The translations under genes were made by a program, and so were the position numbers. 64,000 nt of DNA from Roseateles sp. XES5 (GTDB taxonomy: Bacteria; Pseudomonadota; Alphaproteobacteria; Rhizobiales; Rhizobiaceae): contig NZ_CP084752.1 of the NCBI RefSeq assembly GCF_020535545.1, forward strand, positions 3,313,501 through 3,377,500, written 5' to 3'. Positions within the stretch are counted from its first letter, which is position 1, and every line of letters starts with the position of its first letter. Of this stretch, positions 40,720 through 49,351 are shown one piece after another. The notes under the pieces were generated by a model, which did no database searches, was not told the origin of the DNA, and saw only the letters and a program-made list of their open reading frames with translations.

Positions 40720-41718
40720 TCAGAGAGCGGCCTTGACCTTCTCGGCGACCTCGGGGCTGACCCACTTGGTCCACATGTCAGGATAGGTTTCGAGGAAGTG
40801 CTTTGCCGCGTCCTCGTTCGTGCCCTGGTTCTCGTCCATCCAGGCAAGGACCTTGCCGACCGTGCCGTTATCCCACTGGCGGGTCTTCATGTAGTCCATG
40901 GCGACGCCGGCCTTTTCGGAGAAGGCCTTGGTCACGACGGTGAAGACGTCGGAGGTCGGATAGGAATTGACCTTCGGGGTCGGGCAGTCCGGCACCGCGG
41001 TGCAGGCATCCCAGTCGGCCTTGTCGTGGTCGACGCCGAAGGAGAGCTTGGTCATCTCGTACTTGCCGAGAATGGCGGTCGGCGCCCAGTAATAGCCGAG
41101 CCAGCCGCTCTTCTTTTCGAAGGCATTGGCGATCGAGCCGTCAAGGCCGGCCGCCGATCCCGTGTCAACGAGCGTGAAGCCGGACTTGTCGGCATCGAGC
41201 GCGCGATAGAGGTTGTCCGTCGAGACCTGGCAGTTCCAGCCCGACGGGCAGTTGTGCACGGCGCCCTTGGACGCGTCTTCCGGCGCGGGGAAGAGTTCGG
41301 GATGCTTCAGCGCGTCCTGCACCGTCTTGATGTCGGGATGCGCGTCGGCGAGGAACTTCGGGATCCACCATCCTTCGACGCCGCCTTCCGACAGGAGAGG
41401 CGCAAGCTGGATAAGGCGGCCTTCGGCAATCGCCGCGTCGAGCGGCGTGCGCACGGCATTCACCCACATTTCGGGCGCCACGTCCGGCTCGCCCTTTTCG
41501 TTCATGGAGGTGAAGGTCGGCATGGTGTCGCCCGTCACCAGCGTGACGGTGCAGCCATAGCCGTTTTCGAGGATGAGCTTGTCGACATGCGCGGCGACGC
41601 CGGCCGAAGCCCAGTTCATTTCGGCGATCGAGACTTCCCCGCATTCTGCCGCCTGGGCAGAACCGGCAAAGCCATAGAGGCCGGCGGCGAGGATGGTGGA
41701 AGCAAGGAGCTTCTTCAT
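40720..41718 (-). CDS. Quaternary-amine ABC transporter, periplasmic substrate-binding protein
   Basis: A 332-aa periplasmic protein with a signal peptide (MKKLLASTILAAGLYGFAGS, cleavage near AQA). It belongs to the OpuAC/ProX class: VSIAEMNWASAGVAAHVDKL, TLVTGDTMPTF and PEMWVNAV near the N-terminus, and tryptophans in GWWIPKF and YYWAPTAI that may shape an aromatic cage for a cation. The sequence does not follow my memory of ChoX, and is more like the binding proteins of histidine/proline-betaine QAT systems. GGAGG lies nine bases before the ATG at 41718. Context near bmt and the mttB-type gene points to a betaine. Confidence 0.88.
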   Translation of the reverse strand: MKKLLASTILAAGLYGFAGSAQAAECGEVSIAEMNWASAGVAAHVDKLILENGYGCTVTLVTGDTMPTFTSMNEKGEPDVAPEMWVNAVRTPLDAAIAEGRLIQLAPLLSEGGVEGWWIPKFLADAHPDIKTVQDALKHPELFPAPEDASKGAVHNCPSGWNCQVSTDNLYRALDADKSGFTLVDTGSAAGLDGSIANAFEKKSGWLGYYWAPTAILGKYEMTKLSFGVDHDKADWDACTAVPDCPTPKVNSYPTSDVFTVVTKAFSEKAGVAMDYMKTRQWDNGTVGKVLAWMDENQGTNEDAAKHFLETYPDMWTKWVSPEVAEKVKAAL

Positions 41719-42440
41719 AAGGTTAAGACCTCCCAAGTCTTGAGATGCAGCGTTCACCCCGGAAGGCAGCGCAGGTTACTGCGTTATCCCGGCTGCCCGA
41801 AAGTTTTGCGACAGACATGGAGGTTCGATGCCAGGTGAGGCGAGCCAATCCCCCTGCTGCAGTAGCGCCGAGTCCCTTTTTCTTGCTTGCCGGCGGAACC
41901 CTGTCGCCGGCAGCATGTGTTCGTGCGCTACATAAGCAAGCCTACGGGTTCCTATTGAGAAATCAACCTCCTGCGCGGTCGAAGGGGTGCGCGCGGGCAC
42001 TTGCCGGCGGGCAAACGTCTGGAAATCCGGCTATCCTGCGGTAGAAATTTTGGGCGTTTGCTCGCATCAGGGCAAATGTCCGTACCGTGGTTCGACCGCT
42101 ACGGCACCATGGTCGCCGAAAGCGGACATATCCTGTTCCGAATGCGTCGATTTCGCCGTCAGAAAAATAATCCAGATTTTTTCCAAAAAAATTCGCGATT
42201 CATCTTTGCTTAAGCTCCCGATAACGGTCCGGTAAGGATGTGCCGCTATTGCTTTTGTCACGGCGGGGGACACCGCCGCCCGCTCCGGAAAGGTATTGCG
42301 TACCGGGGTGCCTGGGCTCTGACGTGTTTTTGTCGGACGCCGCCATGCGTATTTTGGCAAGCCGTGCATCACCGCAAGGGATGCACGGCTTTCGCCGTTT
42401 CAGGGCCCGAAAAGACAACAAAGAAATAGACAATAAAAAA
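41719..42440. other. Long regulatory or empty region before the transporter genes
   Basis: About 720 bases without a recognised gene. It holds a hairpin at 41888-41912 (TGCCGGCG with CGCCGGCA) and another at 42359-42389 (AGCCGTGCATC with GATGCACGGCT). An AT-rich tract lies near 42160-42200. The promoter of the transporter operon should be here. Confidence 0.45.
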
Positions 42441-42466
42441 CGTCGCCTCCCGGAGAGAGGCGACGC
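42441..42466 (-). terminator. Terminator of the 47-aa gene
   Basis: CGTCGCCTC (42441-42449) and GAGGCGACG (42457-42465) form the stem; on the minus strand it is followed by a run of T (the A-run 42435-42440). It closes the minus-strand gene ending at 42503. Confidence 0.85.
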
Positions 42467-42502
42467 TTGATGCGGGCAGGACCTGACGTCTCGCCCGAAA
42501 GA

Positions 42503-42646
42503 TCAGCCGACGTTGCGCGTGCGGATGAAGCCGAGCGGGCCGAGCGGGGCGTCCATGACGACGTTGCGCACGCGGGACTGGCTCTTGGGGGCTTCGCCGT
42601 TCCAGGCGATCTGTACGAAGTTCGGCTTGCTGAAGATGAACAGCAT
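42503..42646 (-). CDS. Tiny hypothetical protein
   Basis: A 47-aa protein starting MLFIFSKPNFVQIAWNGEAP and ending GPLGFIRTRNVG. An AAGGA site precedes the ATG at 42646, and a strong terminator follows, so it is likely a real, independently transcribed gene. No function can be suggested. Confidence 0.6.
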   Translation of the reverse strand: MLFIFSKPNFVQIAWNGEAPKSQSRVRNVVMDAPLGPLGFIRTRNVG

Positions 42647-42890
42647 GGTCTTTGTCCTTGAAACCCGAAGCCACGCGCCTCGGCTGTGTGATGGTGTTGA
42701 TATAGGCTTCTTCACCGCAAAAACCATGGTCGTTCACGGCGCAATATGTCGCAAAAAGAATAGCATGGCAGCCATGCCGTTCTTGCATGGCGGTGTGTGG
42801 CCAAAAAGCCGGGCGGCCGGGCAGGAATTGCGGCAAGATTGCGGTAAATCAGGGCTTTTCGGCGGCAGGCGGGAATGCTAGGAGGGCCAC

Positions 42891-44354
42891 ATGACCAGAA
42901 CGATCATGCTGCAGGGCACCGGCTCGGATGTCGGAAAAACGGTATTGGTGGCGGGCCTCTGCCGCATCGCGGCCAATCGCGGGCTGAAGGTGCGTCCCTT
43001 CAAGCCGCAGAACATGTCGAACAATGCCGCCGTTTCCGCCGATGGCGGGGAGATCGGCCGCGCCCAGTGGCTCCAGTCTCTCGCCGCCCGCGTGCCGTCC
43101 TCGGTGCATATGAACCCGGTGCTGCTGAAGCCGCAATCGGATGTCGGCAGCCAGATCATCGTTCAGGGAAAGGTCTTCGGCCAGGCCAAGGGACGGGACT
43201 ACCAGGCGCTCAAGCCGAAATTGATGGGGGCGGTGCTGGAAAGCTTCGCGACCGTCTCCGACGGCGCCGATCTCGTCGTCGTCGAAGGGGCTGGCTCTCC
43301 GGCGGAAATCAACCTCAGGGCCGGCGACATCGCCAATATGGGTTTTGCGACGCGCGCGGGCGTGCCCGTCGTGCTTGTCGGCGATATCGACTGCGGCGGC
43401 GTCATCGCCTCGCTGGTCGGCACCCATGCCATCCTGTCGGACGAAGACCGGCGCATGGTCACGGGTTATCTCATCAACAAGTTCCGCGGCGACGTCACCC
43501 TGTTCGACAGCGGAATTTCCGAAATCGGCCGCTTCACCGGCTGGCCCTGTTTCGGCGTTGTGCCGTGGCTGAAGCAGGCCGCCCGGCTGCCGGCGGAGGA
43601 TTCCGTCGTGCTCGAGCGACTTGCCAAAGGCGGCGGCGGGGCGCTGAAGGTCGCCGTGCCGGTGCTGCCGCGCATCGCCAATTTCGACGATCTCGATCCG
43701 TTGAAGGCCGAGCCGCAGGTCGACCTCGTCTTCGTCAGGGCCGGCGAACCCTTGCCGGCGGACGCCGGCCTTGTCGTGCTGCCCGGCTCGAAGTCCACGA
43801 TCTCGGACCTCAGGGATTTTCGCGCCGCCGGCTGGGATCGGGACCTTGCGCTCCACATGCGCCGAGGCGGCCGGGTCATCGGCATCTGCGGCGGCTACCA
43901 GATGCTCGGGCAGCGCGTTACCGATCCGCTCGGCATCGAAGGCAGCGAGCGGGCGGTGGACGGTCTCGGCCTGCTCGAGGTGGAGACGGAAATGGCGCCG
44001 GAAAAGACCGTGCGCAACAGCGTGGCCCGTTCCCTGCAATACGATGTGCCGCTGGAGGGCTATGAAATCCATCTGGGGCGCACCACGGGGCCGGATGCGA
44101 TGCGCCCCGCCGTCACGATCGATGGCCGGGCCGACGGCGCGGTCTCGGCCGATGGCCGCGTGATGGGCACCTATCTGCACGGCCTGCTTTCGAGCGATGC
44201 CTACCGGGCGCGGCTGCTTGCCGATTTCGGCATTGCGGGCGGCGGCTTCGACTATCGCGCCAGCGTCGATGCGGCGCTGGACGGGGTTGCGGCGGAGCTG
44301 GAGGCGGTGCTGGATCGCCGCTGGCTCGACGGCCTTTTAGGCGCTTCTGATTAA
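42891..44354 (+). CDS. cobQ: Cobyric acid synthase (CobQ)
   Basis: A 487-aa amidotransferase that amidates positions b, d, e and g of adenosylcobyrinic acid a,c-diamide with glutamine and ATP, giving cobyric acid. The N-terminal P-loop domain shows [11 protein letters not shown] and [12 protein letters not shown]; the C-terminal glutaminase domain has the nucleophile in [10 protein letters not shown] and histidines in GYEIHLGRT and TYLHGLL. It stands apart from the other cob genes, about 2.4 kb before the riboswitch. GGAGGG precedes the ATG. Confidence 0.96.
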   Translation: MTRTIMLQGTGSDVGKTVLVAGLCRIAANRGLKVRPFKPQNMSNNAAVSADGGEIGRAQWLQSLAARVPSSVHMNPVLLKPQSDVGSQIIVQGKVFGQAKGRDYQALKPKLMGAVLESFATVSDGADLVVVEGAGSPAEINLRAGDIANMGFATRAGVPVVLVGDIDCGGVIASLVGTHAILSDEDRRMVTGYLINKFRGDVTLFDSGISEIGRFTGWPCFGVVPWLKQAARLPAEDSVVLERLAKGGGGALKVAVPVLPRIANFDDLDPLKAEPQVDLVFVRAGEPLPADAGLVVLPGSKSTISDLRDFRAAGWDRDLALHMRRGGRVIGICGGYQMLGQRVTDPLGIEGSERAVDGLGLLEVETEMAPEKTVRNSVARSLQYDVPLEGYEIHLGRTTGPDAMRPAVTIDGRADGAVSADGRVMGTYLHGLLSSDAYRARLLADFGIAGGGFDYRASVDAALDGVAAELEAVLDRRWLDGLLGASD

Positions 44355-44502
44355 ACCGGCCTCCTGAAACGTACAGCCATCGGGTTCCTTCGCCGCCGAT
44401 CTGCCGCACCAAAGTTGCGCCAGAATTCGGTGCGAGGAGTGACGGAAATCCGCCCGCTCGCCGGGCGCTGACGCCTTCGCGCGATCCGAAAGGGTGAAAT
44501 AC

Positions 44503-46302
44503 ATGGGTTCTGGACCTCTCGCACGATCCGTTCTGGCCAGCCTGGTCGGGCTGTCGCTCGCCGGCCTTCCGGCGGCCAGCTTCGCCCAGACGGCTAAGGA
44601 AGCCACCAGCGCGGGAAAGCGCTGGGAGGAAGAATTCTCCCTGTGGCAGAAAGTCTCCTCCGGCAGCGATGTCGCGCAGTATGAAGGCTATCTGAAGCAA
44701 TATCCCAACGGCACCTTCGCCTCGATGGCGCGCCTGCGCATCGCCGAACTGCAAGCCGCCGGCAAGACGAAATCGGCGACGGCCTCCACGGATGACGCGG
44801 CCGCCAAGGCCAAGGCGGAAGAGGCGGCCGCGGCCGAGGCGAAGAAAGCTGAGGAAGAGGCGAAGGCTGCGGCGGAAGCCGGGAAGGCGGAGGAGGCGCG
44901 AAAGGCCGCCGAAGCCGAAAAGCTGAAGGCCGACGAAGACGCGCGCAAGGCTGCCGAGGCGAAAAAGGCCGAGGAGGCGCAGAAGGCCGCAGAAGCGGAG
45001 AAAGCCAAGGCCGCGGCGGAAGCCGCGCGGCTGAAGGCCGAAGCGGATGCGAAGAAGGCCGAGGAAGAGGCTGCCGCGCGCAAGCTTGCTGCGGAAAAGG
45101 CGGCGGCGGAAGAAAAGGCGAAAGCCGAGGCGGCCGCCGCAGAAAAGGCCAGGGCCGAAGCCGCAGCGGCGGAAAAGGCGAAGGCCGAGGAATCGGCTCG
45201 CCTGAAGGCGGAGGCGGACAAGAAGCAGGCCGCCGAGGCGGCGCGCCTGAAGGCTGAAGCCGATGCCGCCTCCCAAAAGGCCAAGGCGGAGGAAGCCGCC
45301 CGCCTGAAGGCCGAGACCGACCGCAAGAAGGCCGAGGAAGCGGCCGCCGCCGAGAAGGCGCGCGCCGAGCAGGAGGCGCTTGCCCGCCGCGAAGCCGAAG
45401 CCAAGCGTATCGAGGCGGAGAAGGCCGCTGCTGCCGAGAAGGCGCGGATAGAAGAGGAAGCCGCCGCGGCCCGCAAGCTCGCCGAGGAAAAGGCTGCGGA
45501 AGTCGAGCGGCTGAAGGCCGAGGCCGCCAAGGCTGCGGCGGAGGCCGAGGCGAAGGCCACGGAAGCCGCTCGTCTGGCCAAGGAAGCGGAAAAGCGCGCG
45601 CAGGAGGCTGAAGCCGCCAAGAAGCAGGCCGGCGACGCCGCCACCGCGTCGGGCGAGGCCCAGGGCACGGTGAAGGACAATCGCGGCCTTGCCGTCGACG
45701 GGGCCGTCGTGGACAAGCAGGAGGAAGAGACCTTCCAGAAGGCCGTGCTCGCCGGCTCGGAAAAGGCCTACCGCGCCTATATCGCCCAGTATCCGAACGG
45801 CCGGTACGTCAAGGAGGCCCGCACACGTCTCGCCGCCCTTGCCACCGTCGCCAAGCCGAAGCAGGAAACCGAGGCTGAAGCGGAAGCGGAGACGCCGGCC
45901 ACGGCCGAAACCGAACGCAAGACCGCCGAAGAACCGGTCGTCGATCCGCGCGAAGCCTATCTCGGCCGCGTCATGCGGGCCGAGGCGCAGCGCTGGCTGA
46001 GCATGCTCGGCTTCAACACCTATGGCGCCGACGGCGTCTTCGGCCCGCGCACCCGGTCGGCGATCGCCGCCTGGCAGGGATCGTCCGGGTACCGCGCCGA
46101 CGGCTATCTCTCGCGCCAGCAATACCGCGCATTGCGGGATGCCGCGCAATATGCCGAGGCCCGTCAGCATCGCCAGCGCCGCTACGAGCGCGACTACGAC
46201 GTGCTTGAGGGTCCCGTCGACGGTTATTACGACGGTCCGTACGATCGCGATGAGAACTATTACAACGGCGGCGGCGGCGTGGTGATCATTCCCGGCTACT
46301 GA
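44503..46302 (+). CDS. Exported coiled-coil protein with C-terminal peptidoglycan-binding domain
   Basis: A 599-aa protein. A signal peptide (about 1-30) is followed by a repeat-like module with YLKQYPNGTFASMARLRIAEL, a very long Ala/Lys/Glu coiled coil (about 90-395, TolA-like), a second copy of the YxxQYPNGxxxxxARxRLAxL module near 425-445, and a PG_binding_1 domain near 490-545 (RWLSMLGFNTYGADGVFGPR). The tail is tyrosine-rich. It likely spans the periplasm and binds peptidoglycan. I prefer the ATG at 44503 over the GTG at 44494 because AAAGGGTGA fits its spacing. The coiled coil gives a long antisense open frame that is not a gene. Confidence 0.82.
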   Translation: MGSGPLARSVLASLVGLSLAGLPAASFAQTAKEATSAGKRWEEEFSLWQKVSSGSDVAQYEGYLKQYPNGTFASMARLRIAELQAAGKTKSATASTDDAAAKAKAEEAAAAEAKKAEEEAKAAAEAGKAEEARKAAEAEKLKADEDARKAAEAKKAEEAQKAAEAEKAKAAAEAARLKAEADAKKAEEEAAARKLAAEKAAAEEKAKAEAAAAEKARAEAAAAEKAKAEESARLKAEADKKQAAEAARLKAEADAASQKAKAEEAARLKAETDRKKAEEAAAAEKARAEQEALARREAEAKRIEAEKAAAAEKARIEEEAAAARKLAEEKAAEVERLKAEAAKAAAEAEAKATEAARLAKEAEKRAQEAEAAKKQAGDAATASGEAQGTVKDNRGLAVDGAVVDKQEEETFQKAVLAGSEKAYRAYIAQYPNGRYVKEARTRLAALATVAKPKQETEAEAEAETPATAETERKTAEEPVVDPREAYLGRVMRAEAQRWLSMLGFNTYGADGVFGPRTRSAIAAWQGSSGYRADGYLSRQQYRALRDAAQYAEARQHRQRRYERDYDVLEGPVDGYYDGPYDRDENYYNGGGGVVIIPGY

Positions 46303-46404
46303 GCCGGGTCATTGCGATTGCGACGGCCGGACGACGGTTTCAGCACAGGTGATGGCGCTGCCGGTCGATTGACTTGTCGGGGGCAGAAGCATAATCATCC
46401 CTAG

Positions 46405-46745
46405 TATTGGATGGTTCCTTGGTCCGGAAACGGACCGGGGAGTAAATGGGAATGTGACGCGGTGGACCCAATTAGGGCGCTGCAATCACGGCCGACCCCG
46501 CGACTGTAGAGTAGCGAGGGACGCCCATCCGGCAGGAGGAAGGTTTGGGAGGAGGCAATCGTGCCGCAATCCGCAGGCTGACAACCGGCCGGAAAAGCCA
46601 CTGGGTGGTATTGCGATAAACCAAGGCCGGACGCCTCTCGATCTACGAATCGTCCACCTTTCGCAATGCCGCAGCCCGGGAAGGCGAGGGCGACCCGCAG
46701 GTGCCGAGCACCGGACGCTGCGAGCCAGGAGACCTGCCAGCCGAT
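46405..46745 (+). promoter_or_regulatory. Cobalamin (AdoCbl) riboswitch upstream of cbtB
   Basis: Conserved pieces occur in the right order: GGGAAT then GTG near 46448-46455, the GCTGC segment near 46479-46483, then CCCCGCGACTGTAGA (46496-46510), GCCACTGGG (46597-46605), CCCGGGAAGGCG (46675-46686) and GAGCCAGGAGACCTGCC (46722-46738). Between GCCACTGGG and CCCGGG is a long extra stem (GGTATTGCGA with TCGCAATGCC), larger than usual. A short hairpin TGGGGA..TCCCCA at 46765-46780 follows and may hide the ribosome-binding site. It should turn down cobalt import when cobalamin is plentiful. Confidence 0.88.
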
Positions 46746-46800
46746 GAGGGCATATCGCCCGACCTGGGGAGGTTTCCCCACTGCCTGCACGGAGGTTGTC

Positions 46801-46977
46801 ATGGCTGTTTCCGCTACGTCTTCTGTTACCCTTTCCGCCAACGATCGTCTCGTTGCCGGCGTTTTCGCTCTCCTCATCGGCGCCTTCCTCGTGTTCGGCG
46901 CTGGTCTTGCGAATTCGGCCGTCCTGCACGACACGGCACACGATACGCGTCACTCCTACGGCTTCCCCTGCCACTAA
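46801..46977 (+). CDS. cbtB: Cobalt transporter subunit CbtB
   Basis: A 58-aa protein with one membrane helix (LVAGVFALLIGAFLVFGAGL) and a C-terminal histidine-rich metal site (LHDTAHDTRHSYGFPCH). This is the classic CbtB layout. It follows the cobalamin riboswitch by about 55 bases and precedes cbtA by 12, so both are under B12 control. GGAGG precedes the ATG. Confidence 0.93.
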   Translation: MAVSATSSVTLSANDRLVAGVFALLIGAFLVFGAGLANSAVLHDTAHDTRHSYGFPCH

Positions 46978-46989
46978 GGAGCTCCTGAC

Positions 46990-47772
46990 ATGATCGTTCG
47001 TTATCTCCTGGCCGCCCTGGTGGCCGGGCTGTTCTCCGGCGTGCTCATGACAGCCGCCCAGGAGGCCCGAGTCGTGCCGTTGATTCTGCACGCCGAAGAG
47101 TTCGAAGGCGAAGCCGCGCCGGCAGGCGAGGGCACGACGCCCGCGACCGACGGCGCCGCGCAGACGCAGGAGCATTCCTCGCTCGGCGCCGCCATCCTTA
47201 ACGTCGCCGCCTATCTGTCGCCGGTTTCCGTGGCCTATGCCCATGAGGGCGAGAACCACGAAGAAGGTGGCATCATGTTCGGCATGAACCGCTTTTCCGG
47301 CACGCTCATGGCCAATCTCGTGACGGGCGCCGGCTTCGCGCTGCTGCTCGCCGGTTTCAGCCTTGTTTCGGGCCATCCGATCACGGTTGCGAACGGGGCG
47401 CTGTGGGGCGCTGCGGGCTGGCTAGCCGTGCATATGCTGCCGGCCATCGGCCTGCCGCCGGAACTGCCGGGCTTCCCGGCTGCCGATCTCACCCAGCGTC
47501 AGATCTGGTGGGTCGCGACCGTCGCCCTGTCGGCCGGGGGCCTCTATCTCCTGGTCCTCAAGCCGAACATCGTCGCCAAGATCGCCGGCATCGTGCTGAT
47601 TGCCGCGCCCCAGGTCTATGGTGCGCCGCAGCCGAGCGACATTTCCAGCAACGTTCCTGCCGTTCTCGGCGCGGAATTTGCCGTCGCCGCGCTTGCCACG
47701 ACGCTGTTCTTCTGGATCGTGCTCGGCCTTTCGCTGGGTTTTGCCAACGAGAAGATCGCCAAGGCTGCCTGA
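46990..47772 (+). CDS. cbtA: Cobalt transporter subunit CbtA
   Basis: A 260-aa membrane protein of the CbtA family, predicted to import cobalt for corrin synthesis. Several hydrophobic spans are visible, including [24 protein letters not shown], [17 protein letters not shown] and [18 protein letters not shown] histidine-containing loop ([12 protein letters not shown]) may bind metal. It starts 12 bases after cbtB and its stop is one base before cobU/P, so cobalt uptake and corrin genes form one operon. Confidence 0.92.
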   Translation: MIVRYLLAALVAGLFSGVLMTAAQEARVVPLILHAEEFEGEAAPAGEGTTPATDGAAQTQEHSSLGAAILNVAAYLSPVSVAYAHEGENHEEGGIMFGMNRFSGTLMANLVTGAGFALLLAGFSLVSGHPITVANGALWGAAGWLAVHMLPAIGLPPELPGFPAADLTQRQIWWVATVALSAGGLYLLVLKPNIVAKIAGIVLIAAPQVYGAPQPSDISSNVPAVLGAEFAVAALATTLFFWIVLGLSLGFANEKIAKAA

Positions 47773-47773
47773 T

Positions 47774-48298
47774 ATGATCACGACATCGCCCGGAGCCGTC
47801 CTGGTTCTGGGCGGTGCGCGTTCCGGAAAATCCGCTTTCGCCGAGGGGCTGGTCACCGAGACCGGCCTTTCGCGTCATTACATCGCCACCGGCCGGGCCT
47901 GGGACGAGGAGATGCGACAGCGCATCGCCAAACACCGGGAGGATCGCGGAAAAGGCTGGGAAACACACGAGGAACCGCTTGCGCTGGTCGAACGCATCGC
48001 CGATGTGGCACGCGAGGACCGCGCGGTCCTGATCGATTGCCTGACGCTCTGGGTCACGAACCTGATGCTGGAGGAGCGTGATGTCGCGCAGGAATTCGAA
48101 GGTCTTTTGCGGGCCGTCAAAGACGCCCCCGGCCGTCTGGTTTTCGTGTCGAACGAGGTCGGCCTCGGCATCGTGCCGGAAAATCGCATGGCGCGCGAAT
48201 TTCGCGACCATGCCGGGCGGCTGCACCAGAAGGTGGCGGCCCTCGTACCGGAAGTCTATTTTGTCGCGGCCGGACTGCCGCTGAAAATGAAGGGTTGA
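47774..48298 (+). CDS. cobU: Adenosylcobinamide kinase / guanylyltransferase (CobU, CobP)
   Basis: A 174-aa bifunctional enzyme that phosphorylates adenosylcobinamide and transfers GMP to it, a late step in nucleotide loop assembly. The P-loop reads [12 protein letters not shown], the guanylylation region includes [19 protein letters not shown], and [13 protein letters not shown] is the typical core. It is named cobP in the aerobic pathway. It lies one base after cbtA and three before cobW. Confidence 0.95.
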   Translation: MITTSPGAVLVLGGARSGKSAFAEGLVTETGLSRHYIATGRAWDEEMRQRIAKHREDRGKGWETHEEPLALVERIADVAREDRAVLIDCLTLWVTNLMLEERDVAQEFEGLLRAVKDAPGRLVFVSNEVGLGIVPENRMAREFRDHAGRLHQKVAALVPEVYFVAAGLPLKMKG

Positions 48299-48301
48299 GC
48301 C

Positions 48302-49351
48302 ATGCTGCAACAGAAAATCCCCGCCACCGTCATCACCGGCTTCCTCGGCGCGGGCAAGACGACGCTGATCCGCAACCTGCTGCAGAACGCCGGTGGCAAG
48401 CGCATTGCGCTCATCATCAATGAGTTCGGCGACCTCGGCGTCGATGGCGACGTGCTGAAGGGCTGCGGCGCGGAAGCCTGCAGCGAGGACGATATCATCG
48501 AGCTGACCAATGGCTGCATCTGCTGCACCGTCGCCGACGATTTCATTCCGACCATGTCGAAGCTCCTGGAGCGGGAGAACCGTCCGGACCATATCGTCAT
48601 CGAGACCTCCGGCCTTGCCCTGCCGCAGCCGCTCGTTGCCGCCTTCAACTGGCCGGAAATCAAGACGCAGGTGACGGTCGATGGCGTCATCACCGTGGTG
48701 GACAGCGCCGCCGTCGCCGCCGGCCGCTTTGCCGACGACCATGACAAGGTGGACGCGCTGCGCGTCGAGGACGAGAACCTCGACCATGAAAGCCCGCTGG
48801 AGGAACTGTTCGAGGACCAGCTCACCGCCGCCGACCTCATCGTTCTCAACAAGACCGACCTCATCGACGCCGCCGGCCTTCAGACCGTGCGCGACGAGGT
48901 TGCTTCCCGCATCGCCCGCAAGCCGTCGATGATCGAGGCGAAGAACGGCGAAGTTGCCGCCGCCGTGCTGCTCGGCCTCGGCGTCGGCACCGAGGACGAC
49001 ATTGCCAACCGCAAGTCGCATCACGAACTGGAGCATGAAAACGGCGAGGAGCACGATCACGACGAGTTCGACAGCTTCGTCGTCGAACTGCCTGCCGTCG
49101 CCGATCCGGCCGCCTTCATCGAGCGCCTGAAGGGCGTCATCGCCGCGCATGACGTGCTGCGCCTGAAGGGCTTTGCCGACGTGCCCGGCAAGCCACTGCG
49201 CCTGCTCATCCAGGCCGTCGGCACCCGCATCGATCACTATTTCGAGCGCGCCTGGGCGGCCGGCGAAACGCGCGGCACCCGCCTCGTCGTCATCGGCCTG
49301 CACGACATGGACGAAGCCGCCGTGCGCGCCGCCATCGCAGCGGCCGTGTGA
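48302..49351 (+). CDS. cobW: CobW GTPase, cobalt-handling chaperone
   Basis: A 349-aa G3E-family GTPase thought to deliver cobalt to the CobNST chelatase. Walker A is VITGFLGAGKTTLIRNLL, the metal motif CXCC appears as GCICCTVADDF, and the GTP-specificity motif as LNKTDLID. A histidine- and acid-rich stretch (HHELEHENGEEHDHDE) lies near 240-255. The gene sits directly before cobN, matching its role. Confidence 0.96.
   Translation: MLQQKIPATVITGFLGAGKTTLIRNLLQNAGGKRIALIINEFGDLGVDGDVLKGCGAEACSEDDIIELTNGCICCTVADDFIPTMSKLLERENRPDHIVIETSGLALPQPLVAAFNWPEIKTQVTVDGVITVVDSAAVAAGRFADDHDKVDALRVEDENLDHESPLEELFEDQLTAADLIVLNKTDLIDAAGLQTVRDEVASRIARKPSMIEAKNGEVAAAVLLGLGVGTEDDIANRKSHHELEHENGEEHDHDEFDSFVVELPAVADPAAFIERLKGVIAAHDVLRLKGFADVPGKPLRLLIQAVGTRIDHYFERAWAAGETRGTRLVVIGLHDMDEAAVRAAIAAAV

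Noticed and set aside
40720..41718. Naming the transporter ChoXWV
   Set aside because: Permease and ATPase fit the class, but the binding protein does not match my memory of ChoX; the class (quaternary amine) is safer than the name.
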